A stretch of DNA of 64,000 nt. Source: Streptacidiphilus jeojiense. GTDB lineage: Bacteria > Actinomycetota > Actinomycetes > Streptomycetales > Streptomycetaceae. The notes beneath the pieces are model-generated. The model was not told where the DNA came from. It ran no database searches and saw only the letters and a program-made list of their open reading frames with translations. Below, one piece after another: positions 47,401 to 57,003 of this stretch. Position 1 is the first letter of the stretch; every line of letters begins with the position of its first letter. The stretch lies in the NCBI RefSeq assembly GCF_000719095.1, contig NZ_JOEH01000001.1, positions 186,001 to 250,000 of the forward strand, written 5' to 3'. Made by a program: the position numbers and the translations under genes.

Positions 47401-48150
47401 TCAGGACACTGCGGCCAGTGCCTCTTCGAGGGTGAATGCCTGAGCGTAGAGGGCCTTGCCGACGATCGCGCCCTCGACGCCCCTGTGACCGCCGGCTGCG
47501 GAACCGATCAGCCCGGCGATGTCGCGCAGGTCCTGCAGCGAGGACACCCCGCCGGAGGCGACCACCGCGCGGTCGGTGGCGGCGCAGACGTTGCGCAGCA
47601 GCTCCAGGTTGGGACCGGTGAGGGTGCCGTCCTTGTCGACGTCGGTGACCACGTAGCGGGCGCAGCCCTCGGCGTCCAGGCGGGCCAGCGCCTCGTAGAG
47701 GTCGCCGCCCTCGCTGGTCCAGCCGCGGCCGCGCAGGGTGGTGCCGACCACGTCCAGGCCGACCGCGATCCGGTCGCCGTACTCGGCGATGGCCTTGGCG
47801 ACCCACTCCGGGGACTCCAGCGCGGCGGTGCCGAGGTTGACCCGGGCGCAGCCGGTGGCCAGCGCGGCCCGCAGCGAGTCGTCGTCGCGGATGCCGCCGG
47901 ACAGCTCGACCCTGACGTCCAGTCGGCCGGTGACCTCGGCCAGCAGGGCGCGGTTGTCGCCGGTGCCGAAGGCGGCGTCCAGGTCCACCAGGTGGATCCA
48001 CTCGGCACCGGCGCTCTGCCAGGCCAGGGCGGCGGCCAGCGGCTCGCCGTAGGAGGTCTCGGAGCCCGAGGCGCCCTTGACCAGGCGCACGGCCTGACCG
48101 TCGCGGACGTCCACGGCGGGGAGGAGGACGAGGCGGTCTGCACTGCTCAC
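47401..48150 (-). CDS. priA: Phosphoribosyl isomerase PriA (HisA/TrpF bifunctional)
   Basis: The 249-residue TIM barrel is homologous to HisA. Catalytic Asp residues lie in [18 protein letters not shown] and in [15 protein letters not shown]. Phosphate loops are [12 protein letters not shown] and [13 protein letters not shown]. In streptomycetes this enzyme isomerises both ProFAR (histidine) and PRA (tryptophan), and no trpF accompanies trpC, trpE, trpA or trpB here, so the dual role is expected. The GTG at 48150 overlaps the hisH stop. The frame extends upstream but only as hisH in another register. Confidence 0.93.
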   Translation of the reverse strand: MSSADRLVLLPAVDVRDGQAVRLVKGASGSETSYGEPLAAALAWQSAGAEWIHLVDLDAAFGTGDNRALLAEVTGRLDVRVELSGGIRDDDSLRAALATGCARVNLGTAALESPEWVAKAIAEYGDRIAVGLDVVGTTLRGRGWTSEGGDLYEALARLDAEGCARYVVTDVDKDGTLTGPNLELLRNVCAATDRAVVASGGVSSLQDLRDIAGLIGSAAGGHRGVEGAIVGKALYAQAFTLEEALAAVS

Positions 48151-48779
48151 AGCGTGGCGATCCAGTTCTTCAGCAGGGTGGCTCCGGCGTCGCCGGACTT
48201 CTCGGGGTGGAACTGGGTCGCGGACAGCGGCCCGTTCTCCACGGCGGCGACGAACGGCTCGCCGTGCTCGGCCCAGGTGACCAGCGGCGGGCGCAGCTGC
48301 TCGATGGGCGGCAGCTCCCAGCTGCGGACCGCGTAGGAGTGCACGAAGTAGTAGCGGGCGTCGCTGTCCAGGCCGGCGAAGAGCGCGCTCTGCTCCGGTG
48401 CCTTGACGGTGTTCCAGCCCATGTGCGGGACGATCGGGGCCTGCAGCGGTTCGACCGTGCCGGGCCACTCGTCGCAGCCCTCGGTCTCGATGCCGTGCTC
48501 GACGCCGCGGGCGAAGAGGATCTGCATGCCCACGCAGATGCCCAGCACCGGCCGGCCGCCGGCCAGCCGCCGCCCGATGATCCGCTCGCCGCGGACCGCC
48601 TTGAGCCCGTCCATGCAGGCCGCGAACGCGCCGACGCCGGGGACCAGCAGTCCGTCGGCGTTCAGAGCGGTGTCGAAGTCCGAGGTCACCTCGGCCTCGG
48701 CGCCGACGCGCTCCAGGGCGCGCTGGGCGGAGCGGAGGTTGCCCGAACCGTAGTCGAGGACGACCACGCGCTTGGCCAT
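48147..48779 (-). CDS. hisH: Imidazole glycerol phosphate synthase glutaminase subunit
   Basis: The 210-residue class I glutamine amidotransferase supplies ammonia to HisF. Nucleophile Cys is in [13 protein letters not shown]. The His-Glu partners are in the terminal [13 protein letters not shown]. The start [17 protein letters not shown] is typical, with AAAGG 9 bases upstream. The stop overlaps the priA start. Confidence 0.96.
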   Translation of the reverse strand: MAKRVVVLDYGSGNLRSAQRALERVGAEAEVTSDFDTALNADGLLVPGVGAFAACMDGLKAVRGERIIGRRLAGGRPVLGICVGMQILFARGVEHGIETEGCDEWPGTVEPLQAPIVPHMGWNTVKAPEQSALFAGLDSDARYYFVHSYAVRSWELPPIEQLRPPLVTWAEHGEPFVAAVENGPLSATQFHPEKSGDAGATLLKNWIATL

Positions 48780-48823
48780 CAGGGCCAGCCTTTCTGTGGA
48801 TTCCGCCGGTGGGGGCGCACGGC

Positions 48824-48976
48824 CTAGATCCGCATCAGCCCGGTGGCCAGGCACATGCCCGAGCCGAGGACGAGCAGCAGGACCACGCCCTTGGGAAGCT
48901 TCTGCTTCCAGAACGAGTAGGCCCCGCCGAGCAGGAACAGGCCGAGGAAGACGAAGACGATGGTCGAGGTACTCAT
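48824..48976 (-). CDS. 50-residue membrane protein inside the his operon
   Basis: A very short gene lies between hisB (start codon region 49572, stop 48979) and hisH. The product has two hydrophobic helices ([19 protein letters not shown] and [18 protein letters not shown]) joined by KQKLPK. The ATG at 48976 directly follows the hisB stop (2 bases between), so translation is probably coupled. I recall a similar small membrane protein at this place in Streptomyces his operons. Its function is unknown. Confidence 0.75.
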   Translation of the reverse strand: MSTSTIVFVFLGLFLLGGAYSFWKQKLPKGVVLLLVLGSGMCLATGLMRI

Positions 48977-48978
48977 GG

Positions 48979-49572
48979 CTACAGCGCGCCCTTGGTCGAG
49001 GGGAGGATCCCGGCCGCGCGCGGGTCCAGCTCGCTGGCGTACCGCAGCGCCCGGGCGAGCGCCTTGAACTGGCACTCGACAATGTGATGGGCATTGCGTC
49101 CATACGGTACGTGGACGTGCAGCGCGATCTGCGCCTGGGCCACGAAGGACTCCAGGATGTGCCGGGTCATGGTGGTGTCGTAGGCGCCGATCATCGGCGC
49201 CATGCCCTCCGGCTCGGTGTGCACCAGGTAGGGACGGCCGGAGAGGTCCACGGTGACCTGGGCCAGCGACTCGTCCAGCGGCACGGTGCAGTTGCCGAAG
49301 CGGTAGATGCCGACCTTGTCGCCCAGCGCCTGCTTGAAGGCGGCGCCGAGGGCCAGGGCGGTGTCCTCGATGGTGTGGTGGGTGTCGATGTGCAGGTCGC
49401 CGTCGGTCTTGACGGTGAGGTCGAACAGACCGTGCCGGCCGAGCTGGTCCAGCATGTGGTCGTAGAAGCCGACCCCGGTGCTGATGTCGGTCTTCCCGCG
49501 TCCGTCGAGGTCGATCTCGACCTTGACGGAGGTCTCCTTGGTGGTGCGCTCGACGCGCCCGATCCGGGACAT
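48979..49572 (-). CDS. hisB: Imidazoleglycerol-phosphate dehydratase
   Basis: The 197-residue monofunctional dehydratase (no fused phosphatase) has duplicated metal-binding motifs: [18 protein letters not shown] with [14 protein letters not shown], and [18 protein letters not shown]. The ribosome-binding site GGAG lies inside the end of hisC, which ends 6 bases upstream. Confidence 0.97.
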   Translation of the reverse strand: MSRIGRVERTTKETSVKVEIDLDGRGKTDISTGVGFYDHMLDQLGRHGLFDLTVKTDGDLHIDTHHTIEDTALALGAAFKQALGDKVGIYRFGNCTVPLDESLAQVTVDLSGRPYLVHTEPEGMAPMIGAYDTTMTRHILESFVAQAQIALHVHVPYGRNAHHIVECQFKALARALRYASELDPRAAGILPSTKGAL

Positions 49573-49578
49573 GTGTGG

Positions 49579-50691
49579 TCAAAGCTCCTTGATTGCGGCG
49601 CGTACGGCGTCGAGGAAGGCGTTGTTCTCGTCGGGGGTGCCGGCGGTGACCCGGAGCCGGCCGGGGACCCCGTTGTCGCGGACCAGCACGCCCTGGGCGA
49701 GGATCGCCTGCCAGACCGCGTGGGTGTCGGCGAACTCGCCGAACTGCACGAAGTTGGCGTCCGAGTCGGTGACCTCAAGGCCCATCGCGCGCAGCTCGGT
49801 GACGATGCGGTCGCGCTCGGCCTTGAGCCGCTCGACGTAGCCCAGCAGGGTGTCGGTGAACTCCAGTGCCGCCAGCGCGGTGGCCTGGGTGACCGAGGAC
49901 AGGTGGTAGGGCAGCCGGACCAGCTGCACCGCGTCCACCACGGCCGGGTCGGCGGCCAGGTAGCCGAGCCGCAGCCCGGCGGCGCCGAAGGCCTTGGACA
50001 TGGTCCGGGTGACCACCAGCAGCGGGCGGCCCTCGATCAGCGGCAGCAGCGAGGGCTGGTGCGAGAACTCGATGTAGGCCTCGTCGACCACCACCAGCGT
50101 CGGCTTGACCGCCTGCGCGGCCTCGTACAGCGCCAGCACGGTCTCGCGCGGGACGGCGGTGCCGGTGGGGTTGTTCGGCGAGCAGACGAACAGCACGTCG
50201 GGGCGCTGCACCGCAATCGCGGCGAGGGCGACGTCCAGGTCGATGGTGAAGTCGTCGTCGCGCGGGCCCTGGGTCCAGTGGGTGCCGGTGCCCCGGGCGA
50301 TCAGGTCGTGCATCTGGTAGGTGGGCGCGAAGCCCAGCGCGGCGCGCCCCGGGCCGCCGAAGGTCTGCAGCAGCTGCTGCAGCACCTCGTTGGAGCCGTT
50401 GGCCGCCCAGACGTTCTCCCGGGCCACCGGGAAGCCGGTGGACTTCGTCAGGTACGCGGCCAGGCCCTCGCGCAGCTCCACCGCGTCCCGGTCCGGGTAG
50501 CGGTTGAGGTTGCGGGCGGCCTCGGCCACCCGCTCCGCGATCCTGGCGACCAGGGCCTCCGGCAGCGGGTACGGGTTCTCATTGGTGTTCAGCAGCACCG
50601 GGACGTCCAACTGCGGTGCTCCGTAGGGCGACTTGCCCTTGAGCTCGTCCCGGATCGGCAGGTCGTCAATCGTCATGCGGATCGAGCTCAT
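49579..50691 (-). CDS. hisC: Histidinol-phosphate aminotransferase
   Basis: The 370-residue class II PLP aminotransferase has [13 protein letters not shown] at the N-terminus, [38 protein letters not shown], the PLP Lys in [17 protein letters not shown], and [14 protein letters not shown] at the end. Start at the ATG overlapping the hisD stop by 4 bases; a second ATG five codons in is possible. Confidence 0.96.
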   Translation of the reverse strand: MSSIRMTIDDLPIRDELKGKSPYGAPQLDVPVLLNTNENPYPLPEALVARIAERVAEAARNLNRYPDRDAVELREGLAAYLTKSTGFPVARENVWAANGSNEVLQQLLQTFGGPGRAALGFAPTYQMHDLIARGTGTHWTQGPRDDDFTIDLDVALAAIAVQRPDVLFVCSPNNPTGTAVPRETVLALYEAAQAVKPTLVVVDEAYIEFSHQPSLLPLIEGRPLLVVTRTMSKAFGAAGLRLGYLAADPAVVDAVQLVRLPYHLSSVTQATALAALEFTDTLLGYVERLKAERDRIVTELRAMGLEVTDSDANFVQFGEFADTHAVWQAILAQGVLVRDNGVPGRLRVTAGTPDENNAFLDAVRAAIKEL

Positions 50692-51995
50692 GCGTTCGGC
50701 ACCGTCCAGTCGAAGCGGGCGCGCACGGCGTCGCCGTGGCCGGGCAGGTCCTCGGCGTCGGCGAAGGTCACCACGTGCTTGGCGACCCCGGCCAGCGCCT
50801 CCCGGGAGTAGTCCACGACGTGGATCCCGCGCAGGAAGGACTGCACGCTCAGGCCCGAGGAGTGGCAGGCGCAGCCGCCGGTGGGCAGGACGTGGTTGGA
50901 CCCGGCCGCGTAGTCGCCCAGCGACACCGGGGAGAAGGCGCCGACGAAGACCGCGCCGGCGTTGCGGACCCGGGCCGCGACCGCGGGGGCGTCCGCGGTC
51001 TGGATCTCCAGGTGCTCGGCCGCGTAGGCGTTGACCACCTCCAGGCCCTGCTCCAGCGAGTCCACCAGGATGATCCCGGACTGCTTCCCGGACAGCGCCT
51101 CCCGCACCCGGGCCTCGTGCCGGGTGGCGGCGACCTGGGCCTTCAGCTCCGTCTCCACCGCGTCGGCCAGCGCGAGCGAGTCGGTGACCAGCACCGACGC
51201 GGCGTTGGGGTCGTGCTCGGCCTGGCTGATCAGGTCGGCGGCGACGTGCCGGGCGTCGGCGGTGTCGTCGGCCAGGATCGCGATCTCGGTGGTGCCGGCC
51301 TCGGCGTCGATCCCGATCCGGCCCTTGAGCAGCCGCTTGGCCGCCGCGACGAAGATGTTGCCGGGGCCGGTCACCAGGTCGACCTGGCGGCACTCCCCCG
51401 CACCGTAGGCGAACATCGCGACCGCCTGGGCGCCACCGACCGCGTACACCTCGTCCACGCCGAGCAGCGCGCAGGCGGCGAGGATGGTGGGGTGCGGCAG
51501 GCCGCCGTGCTCCTTCTGCGGCGGCGAGGCCAGCGCCAGGCTGGGCACGCCGGCCTCCTGCGCCGGCACCACGTTCATCACCACGGACGAGGCCAGCGGC
51601 GCCAGGCCGCCCGGGACGTAGAGGCCGACCCGGTCGACCGGCACCCAGCGCTCGGTGACCGTGCCGCCGGGGACCACGGTGGTGGTGTGGTCGGTGCGGC
51701 GCTGCTCGCGGTGCACGATCCGGACCCGGCGGATGGACTCCTCCAGCGCGGCCCTGATGTCGGGGTCGAGCTGCTCCAGCGCGGCGGCGACGGCCGCCTG
51801 CGGCACGCGGATGTCGGTGAGCCGTACCCCGTCGAAACGCTCCGTGATCTCGATCAGCGCCTCGACGCCCCGATGGCGTACGTCCTCGCAGATGGGCCGC
51901 ACCTTCTCAAGCGCGGCCTCGACGTCGAGCTCGGCGCGCGGCAGTACGGCGCGCGGGTCGTCGATGGAACCTCGGAGGTCGATTCGCGAAATCAC
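50688..51995 (-). CDS. hisD: Histidinol dehydrogenase
   Basis: The 435-residue Zn-dependent enzyme oxidises histidinol to histidine in two NAD-linked steps. Landmarks are [71 protein letters not shown], and the metal region [19 protein letters not shown]. The GTG at 51995 has no Shine-Dalgarno sequence, but TAGACT ends 7 bases upstream, which suggests a leaderless operon mRNA. First gene of the his operon. Confidence 0.96.
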   Translation of the reverse strand: MISRIDLRGSIDDPRAVLPRAELDVEAALEKVRPICEDVRHRGVEALIEITERFDGVRLTDIRVPQAAVAAALEQLDPDIRAALEESIRRVRIVHREQRRTDHTTTVVPGGTVTERWVPVDRVGLYVPGGLAPLASSVVMNVVPAQEAGVPSLALASPPQKEHGGLPHPTILAACALLGVDEVYAVGGAQAVAMFAYGAGECRQVDLVTGPGNIFVAAAKRLLKGRIGIDAEAGTTEIAILADDTADARHVAADLISQAEHDPNAASVLVTDSLALADAVETELKAQVAATRHEARVREALSGKQSGIILVDSLEQGLEVVNAYAAEHLEIQTADAPAVAARVRNAGAVFVGAFSPVSLGDYAAGSNHVLPTGGCACHSSGLSVQSFLRGIHVVDYSREALAGVAKHVVTFADAEDLPGHGDAVRARFDWTVPNA

Positions 51996-52002
51996 ACAGG
52001 CC

Positions 52003-52008
52003 AGTCTA
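52003..52008 (-). promoter_or_regulatory. Candidate -10 box of the his operon (leaderless hisD)
   Basis: On the minus strand TAGACT ends exactly 7 bases before the hisD GTG. No ribosome-binding site precedes the start. This promoter lies back to back with the one at 52111-52116. Confidence 0.5.
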
Positions 52009-52110
52009 CGGAGCCCCGGCAACGACCGTTTGCGCATATCACGACTTGGGACGGCGTGGCGCGGCCCGACCGCGGGCGCGAAGCGGTACGGCGGGACCCC
52101 GCCACCTGAG

Positions 52111-52116
52111 TACTCT
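52111..52116 (+). promoter_or_regulatory. Candidate -10 box of the LON-domain gene (leaderless)
   Basis: TACTCT ends exactly 7 bases before the GTG at 52124, and there is no Shine-Dalgarno sequence. A small perfect hairpin (GGCGGG-AC-CCCGCC) lies just upstream. Confidence 0.5.
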
Positions 52117-52123
52117 TGCGCTC

Positions 52124-52846
52124 GTGACGGAACGGCTCCCCCTCTTCCCCTTGGGCACAGTGCTCTATCCCGGCCTGGTGCTGCCCCTGAACGTCTTCGA
52201 GGAGCGCTACCGCCGTCTCATGGCGGACCTGCTGGCGGGGCCGGAGCCGCACCGCTTCGGCGTGGTCGGCATCCGGGCCGGCCGGGAGACCGCGCCGACC
52301 GGGCTGGAACCGGGCACCGACCCCGGCGGCCAGGCACTGGCCGGCTTCGGCCCGGATCCGGCGCGGGCCCTGTACGACCTGGGCTGCGTCGCCGAGATCG
52401 CCTCGGCCGAGACCCGCGAGGACGGCGGATACGACCTGATCGCGACCGGCACCACCCGGTTCACGGTGCTGGACTTCGACGCCTCCGGCCCCTACCTCAC
52501 CGCCGAGGTCGAACGGCTGCCCGAGGTGGTCGGCCCGGAGGCGTCGGTGCTCGGGCAGGCCGTCGAGCGGCTGTTCCGCACCTACCAGAAGCGGCTGGCC
52601 GGCGCCCGGGAGAGCACGGTGACCGGGCTGCAGGAGCTCCCCGACGACCCGATGGTGCTGTCCTACCTGGTGGCGGCGGCCTCGGTGCTGGACACCGCGG
52701 ACAAGCAGCGGCTGCTCGGGGCCGGCTCGGCCAGCGAGCGGCTGACCGCGGAGCTGGCGCTGCTGCGCCAGGAGACCGCGGTGCTGGCGAAGCTGCCGTC
52801 GCTGCCGGCCGTGGAGCTCACCCGCCAGGCCTTCAACCCCAACTGA
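52124..52846 (+). CDS. LON-substrate-binding-domain protein
   Basis: The 240-residue protein matches the N-terminal substrate-binding domain of Lon protease without the ATPase or protease parts. It starts [31 protein letters not shown] and continues with the CVAEIA and [15 protein letters not shown] strands. A helical second half follows, with [17 protein letters not shown] and [20 protein letters not shown]. Such stand-alone domains are widespread and of unknown role. Divergent from hisD. GTG start inferred from the leaderless promoter pattern. Confidence 0.88.
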   Translation: MTERLPLFPLGTVLYPGLVLPLNVFEERYRRLMADLLAGPEPHRFGVVGIRAGRETAPTGLEPGTDPGGQALAGFGPDPARALYDLGCVAEIASAETREDGGYDLIATGTTRFTVLDFDASGPYLTAEVERLPEVVGPEASVLGQAVERLFRTYQKRLAGARESTVTGLQELPDDPMVLSYLVAAASVLDTADKQRLLGAGSASERLTAELALLRQETAVLAKLPSLPAVELTRQAFNPN

Positions 52847-52856
52847 GGCGAAGACG

Positions 52857-53615
52857 TCAGCGCACCGTCACCTGGACCCCGTACGAGGACACCGGCTCGG
52901 CCCAGTCCTTTCCGGGGTAGGACCAGGTGTAGGTCCCGGTGCGGTCCACCCGCACCTTCGCGGTGAACTGGCCCTCGCTGTCGGAGCTGACGGTGGCCAC
53001 GGTCTCCGGGGCGGTGCAGCCCTTGGCGCAGAACTCCAGCCGGACCGGCTGGTCCGGGCTGGGCACCCACTGCTGGGTCTTCCACTCGGGCCGCTCCAGC
53101 AGCCCGCTGATGGAGATCGTCGCACCCGGCGCGGCCGTCTGCGGCGCGCCGAAGCTGCTGAGCCGGCCCGCCTTGAGGATGGCGAAGCTGCCCGCCTTGG
53201 TCTCGGTGCGCCGGTCGCCGTCCCGCCCGTGCGCGGTGGCCTGGACGTACCAGGTGCCGGCCATGCTGTCGAAGATCTGCTGCGCGGCGATGTCCACCGA
53301 GGAGGTGCCGGTGCACACCGACACCGTCGCCGACCTCGCGGTGCAGTGGATCGCCGAGGAGCGCAGCGCGCCGTAGTCGGAACCCCACAGGCCGACGCCG
53401 TCCACCGAGCTGATCCCGGAGTTGTCCTCGGCGGTGATGCTGAAGCCGAAGTCGACCCTGCCGGTGGGTCCCAGCACGATCGGCTGTCCACCGTTCACCA
53501 CCACGCCGGTGATCCTGGTGTCCCCGTGCGACTGCTTGATCGCCAGCGAGGGCACCAGCACCCCGGCGACCGCGAGCGCGCCGGACACCAGCAGCAGGAC
53601 CGACCGTCTACGCAT
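52857..53615 (-). CDS. Secreted protein of unknown function with Ig-like architecture
   Basis: The 252-residue protein has a signal peptide or N-terminal anchor (MRRRSVLLLVSGALAVAGVL). A beta-rich domain contains ITAEDNSGISSVDGVGLWGS, a Cys pair (HCTARSATVSVC) and SMAGTWYVQATAHGRDGD. A second beta domain begins with ATISISGLLERPEWKT and carries another Cys pair (EFCAKGC), ending TYTWSYPGKDW and VQVTVR. It vaguely recalls DUF5707-type streptomycete secreted proteins, which I cannot confirm. ATG at 53615 has AGGGAG 4 bases upstream. Converges on the LON-domain gene with 10 bases between stops. Confidence 0.7.
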   Translation of the reverse strand: MRRRSVLLLVSGALAVAGVLVPSLAIKQSHGDTRITGVVVNGGQPIVLGPTGRVDFGFSITAEDNSGISSVDGVGLWGSDYGALRSSAIHCTARSATVSVCTGTSSVDIAAQQIFDSMAGTWYVQATAHGRDGDRRTETKAGSFAILKAGRLSSFGAPQTAAPGATISISGLLERPEWKTQQWVPSPDQPVRLEFCAKGCTAPETVATVSSDSEGQFTAKVRVDRTGTYTWSYPGKDWAEPVSSYGVQVTVR

Positions 53616-53741
53616 GATCTCCCTGCACCGTTCACGTCTCCATCGCCCATTCTGCACCGGCGGCCATTGTGCACAGGGGCAATGTGCGCGTGTCCCCTCC
53701 GGTGTGTCCCCGCACTTGGATACGCTGCGTTCCGGTGGGGT

Positions 53742-53822
53742 ATGGGCCTGTTCTCCAATTTCTTTTTCGGGGCGCGGCCGGGCACTCCGACCAGTTCCAC
53801 CCCCGAACACCGGCCGGCCTGA
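53742..53822 (+). CDS. Possible 26-residue leader-type ORF
   Basis: ATG at 53742 opens a short frame encoding MGLFSNFFFGARPGTPTSS plus seven more residues, ending 33 bases before the NYN gene start. A GGTGGGG stretch just before the ATG could serve as a ribosome-binding site. The aromatic N-terminus and purely upstream position make a leader peptide thinkable, but there is no further support. Confidence 0.2.
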   Translation: MGLFSNFFFGARPGTPTSSTPEHRPA

Positions 53823-53855
53823 GAAACGCTCGGCAGACGAAAGCAGGTGTTGGAC

Positions 53856-55046
53856 GTGGATCGCTGTGTCGTCCTTGTGGACGCCGGATACCTGCTGGGG
53901 GCCGCAGCCAGCCTGCTGGCCGGCGAGAGTTCACGCTCACGGATCACCGTCGACCAGAATGAACTGATCGGACAGCTGCGCGAACGCGCCGAGGCCGAGA
54001 CCGGGCTGCCGCTGCTGCGCATCTACTGGTTCGACGCGGCACCGGACCGCCGTCCGATGCCGGAGCACCGGCGGCTGCGGGTGATGCCCAGGGTCACCGT
54101 CCGGCTCGGGGCGCTGACCCGGGCCGAGGGCCGGATGGTGCAGAAGGGCGTGGACGCGGCGATGCACGCCGAACTGTCCGAACTGGCCCGCAACCGCGCC
54201 TGCGCGGACGTGGTGCTGGTGACCGGCGACGGCGACCTGCTGCCGGGGATGACCGCGGCCAAGGACTACGGGGTGGCCGTGCACCTGTGGGCGGTCCAGG
54301 CCGCCGACGGCGACTTCAACCAGTCCGAGGACCTGGTAGCCGAGGCCGACGAGCGGCGGGTGCTGGACCGGGAGTGGATCACCCGCTCGGTCCAGCTGCG
54401 GGAGGTGGTGATTCCCGCGGTCACCGCTGACCCCCGTCCGGAGTTCGCCAAGATCCTCTCCGCCCCGCAGCCGGCCGCGGTCCCGGACACCCCGGAGGAA
54501 CTGGTCACCGCCTCGGCGACGGTCTCCGCGCGCCCGTCCCCGCCGGCCACGCCCAAGGTCCCCACCCCCAAGGAGATCGCCGCGGGGCTCGGCGCCTCGC
54601 GGTCGGCGTCCGCGCCGCCGCCCGCGCCCTCGCTGCTGCGCTGGTCCTCCGAGCGCGGCATGGTGGACCGCCCAGGCGAGGGAAACGGCCCGGCGGACCT
54701 GATCCCCACCCTGGCCCAGCTCACCACGGCCGAGCAGAAGTGGGCCGACCGCGAGGAGGACATCACCGCGGTCGGCGGCGACCCCACCGAGGTCGGCCAG
54801 GTGTTCGCCCGGCGCTGGACCGACCGGCTCGGCGATCCCGCACGGCTCACCGTGCTGTGGCCGGACTACCCCCGGATCCCGCACCGGGTGGACGGCGAGC
54901 TGCTGCGCTACGCGGCGAGGTTCGGGCTGCTCGCCCACAAGGACGACCAGATCGACGAGCACGACCGCTATGCGATCCGCGCGGGGTTCTGGCGAGAGCT
55001 CGCTGCGCGAGTGCCGGGTGGGGAGGCGGTGACGGTCGACAGCTGA
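53856..55046 (+). CDS. NYN-domain (LabA-like PIN-fold) protein
   Basis: The 396-residue protein has an N-terminal NYN domain (residues 1-180), a PIN-like RNase fold. Acidic metal-binding positions are visible in CVVLVDAGYLLG, GVDAAMHAEL and DVVLVTGDGDLLPGM. The middle is a Pro/Ala-rich linker (about 205-270). The C-terminal domain (about 280-390) resembles an OST-HTH/winged region but is not clearly assignable. Possible starts are GTG 53847, TTG 53850 and GTG 53856. I prefer 53856 (MDRCVVLVDAGY), with AGGTG upstream. The likely job is RNA processing or decay. Confidence 0.82.
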   Translation: MDRCVVLVDAGYLLGAAASLLAGESSRSRITVDQNELIGQLRERAEAETGLPLLRIYWFDAAPDRRPMPEHRRLRVMPRVTVRLGALTRAEGRMVQKGVDAAMHAELSELARNRACADVVLVTGDGDLLPGMTAAKDYGVAVHLWAVQAADGDFNQSEDLVAEADERRVLDREWITRSVQLREVVIPAVTADPRPEFAKILSAPQPAAVPDTPEELVTASATVSARPSPPATPKVPTPKEIAAGLGASRSASAPPPAPSLLRWSSERGMVDRPGEGNGPADLIPTLAQLTTAEQKWADREEDITAVGGDPTEVGQVFARRWTDRLGDPARLTVLWPDYPRIPHRVDGELLRYAARFGLLAHKDDQIDEHDRYAIRAGFWRELAARVPGGEAVTVDS

Positions 55047-55072
55047 CCGTTACCGTCGCGGATGGTTTCTGT

Positions 55073-55118
55073 TCGCGCAGTTCCCCGCGCCCCTGAAGGG
55101 GCGCGGGGAACTGCGCGA
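55073..55118. repeat. GC-rich intergenic repeat as a head-to-head hairpin (locus C)
   Basis: Two copies of the 22-base unit (55073-55094 and 55097-55118) are perfectly complementary and separated by GA, giving a stem of about 21 bp with a TGAA tetraloop. The core GCGCAGTTCCCCGCGCCCCT is identical to that at 25262-25289 and 61328-61407. It lies 26 bases after the NYN gene and can act as its terminator. Confidence 0.88.
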
Positions 55119-55178
55119 CAAGCCCCCCTCCGACGCGAGCCCGGCAAACCCACCGGAACCGCGACAGCGCCGACCCGC

Positions 55179-55184
55179 TAAAGT
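55179..55184 (+). promoter_or_regulatory. Candidate -10 box of the ABC ATPase gene (leaderless)
   Basis: TAAAGT ends 8 bases before the GTG at 55193, with no Shine-Dalgarno sequence. Confidence 0.4.
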
Positions 55185-55192
55185 CGGGCACC

Positions 55193-56203
55193 GTGAACAC
55201 CCAGGCAACCCCCGCACCCCCGGCCCCCGCGCCGCCCGCGGAGAACTGTTGCAAGGTGACCGGCCTGACCAAGGCCTACCGCACCGGCCGCGGTGCCAAG
55301 GCGAAGACCGTCCTCGCCAACAGCGACATCTCGCTGGAGATCCGCCGCGGCGAGGTCTTCGGACTGCTCGGACCCAACGGCGCCGGGAAGTCCACCCTGG
55401 TCCGCCAGCTCACCGGGCTGCTCCGGCCGGACCGGGGCCGGATCGAGGTGCTGGGCCACGACATCGTGCGCCACCCCGACCGCGCCTCCCGGCTGCTCGC
55501 CTACCTGGGGCAGGAGTCCACCGCGCTGGACGAGCTGACCGTGGCCCTCGCGGTGGAGACCACCGCCCGGCTCCGCGGCCTCTCCCGCCCCGCCGCGGCC
55601 GCCGAGCGCGACGCGGTGCTCGCCGAGCTCGCCCTGGAACCCCTGGCCCACCGCCCGCTGGCCAAGCTCTCCGGCGGCCAGCGCCGCCTCGCCTGCTTCG
55701 CCACCACGCTGGTCGGCGAGCGCCCGCTGCTGGTCCTGGACGAGCCCACCACCGGCATGGACCCGGTGGCCCGCCGCGCCGTCTGGGCCGCCGTGGACCG
55801 CCGCCGCGCCGCCAGCGGGACCACCGTGCTGCTGGTCACCCACAACGTCATCGAGGCCGAGACGGTGCTGGACCGAGTCGCGGTGGTCGACGAGGGCCGG
55901 GTCATCGCCTGCGACACGCCCGGAGGGCTGAAGGCGCTGGTGGACGGGGACGTCCGGCTGGACCTGGTCTGGCGCGAGGAGCCCCCGCTGCACCTGCCGC
56001 TGGTCGCCGCCCTCGCACCGCGCGCCGCCGTCAACGGCCGCCGCTGGACCGTCCGCAGCAGCCCCGACGAGGCCCGCGACCTGGTCGCGCAGATCACCGG
56101 CGGACCCGCCTTCGCCGCCCTCGACGACTTCTCGCTCGCCACCCCCAGCCTCGAGGACGTGTACCTGCTGCTCGGCGGCCGACACGAAGGGCTGGTCAAG
56201 TGA
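55193..56203 (+). CDS. ABC-2 type transporter ATP-binding protein
   Basis: The 336-residue ATPase has an extended N-terminus with an ENCCKVTGLTKAYR opening. Walker A is GPNGAGKST, the Q-loop region AYLGQESTALDELTV, the signature LSGGQRRLACFATTL, Walker B LLVLDEPTTGMDP and the His switch LLVTHNVIEAE. A C-terminal accessory domain (about 250-336) is typical of DrrA/CcmA-like drug or lipid exporters. The gene overlaps the permease by 4 bases. Confidence 0.93.
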   Translation: MNTQATPAPPAPAPPAENCCKVTGLTKAYRTGRGAKAKTVLANSDISLEIRRGEVFGLLGPNGAGKSTLVRQLTGLLRPDRGRIEVLGHDIVRHPDRASRLLAYLGQESTALDELTVALAVETTARLRGLSRPAAAAERDAVLAELALEPLAHRPLAKLSGGQRRLACFATTLVGERPLLVLDEPTTGMDPVARRAVWAAVDRRRAASGTTVLLVTHNVIEAETVLDRVAVVDEGRVIACDTPGGLKALVDGDVRLDLVWREEPPLHLPLVAALAPRAAVNGRRWTVRSSPDEARDLVAQITGGPAFAALDDFSLATPSLEDVYLLLGGRHEGLVK

Positions 56204-56979
56204 CCACGGCCGTACTGCCCGCACCCCAGGCACGCCTCTTCCCCGCGCTCGGCGCGGTCTACCGGGCCCAGCTCTCCCGGGCCCGGGTGGCCAGGATCCC
56301 GCTGCTGTTCGTCGCCACCTTCCAGTCCCTGGGGATCATGGTGATGATGCGCGGCGTGGTGACCACCGGGTCCGCCGACGCCGAGGCGGCCCAGGACGTG
56401 GTGGCCGGTTCGACCGTGCTGGTGGTCGCCTTCGTGGCGCTCAACCTGCTGGCCCAGTACTTCGGCCGGCTGCGCGCCACCGGCGGCCTGGACCACTACG
56501 CCACGCTGCCGGTCCCGGCCGCCTCGGTGGTGCTCGGGACCGCCGCCGCGTACGCCTCGTTCACGGTGCCCGGGACGGTGGTCACCGCCGCCGTGGGCTG
56601 CGCGCTGTTCCAGCTCAGCTGGGTGCACCTGTGGGTGCTGGCGCTGGTGGTGCCGCTGTCGGGCGCCGCGCTGTCCGGGATCGGCGCCGCCTGCGGGCTG
56701 CTGGCGAACCGTCAGGAGATCGCGACGCTGCTGGGCCAGCTCGGCATGTCGGCGGCGCTGCTGCTCGGGGTGCTGCCGCCGAGCCACATGCCCACGGTGA
56801 TCCGCTGGGTCAGGGACCTGCTGCCGTCCACCTACGGCGTCGAGGCACTGGCCCGTACCTTCGCGACGCACCCGGACTGGACGGCGGTCGCGCTGGACCT
56901 GGCGGTGTGCGCGGCGGTGGGCGTGCTGTCGCTGGCGCTGGCCGCCTGGGCCTACCGCCGTGCCGCCACCCGTGCCTGA
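56200..56979 (+). CDS. ABC-2 type transporter permease
   Basis: The 259-residue membrane protein has about six helices in the DrrB-like plan, with conserved motif LRATGGLDHYATLPVPAASVVLGTA after the second helix and RDLLPSTYGVEALARTF before the last. The GTG start overlaps the ATPase stop. Substrate unknown; this class exports drugs, lipids or glycans. Confidence 0.9.
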   Translation: MTTAVLPAPQARLFPALGAVYRAQLSRARVARIPLLFVATFQSLGIMVMMRGVVTTGSADAEAAQDVVAGSTVLVVAFVALNLLAQYFGRLRATGGLDHYATLPVPAASVVLGTAAAYASFTVPGTVVTAAVGCALFQLSWVHLWVLALVVPLSGAALSGIGAACGLLANRQEIATLLGQLGMSAALLLGVLPPSHMPTVIRWVRDLLPSTYGVEALARTFATHPDWTAVALDLAVCAAVGVLSLALAAWAYRRAATRA

Positions 56980-57003
56980 GCACGCACGTGCGACGATGAC
57001 GCG

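Noticed and set aside
51000..52109. Long plus-strand frames opposite hisC and hisD
   Set aside because: Antisense shadows of clear HisC and HisD coding sequence.
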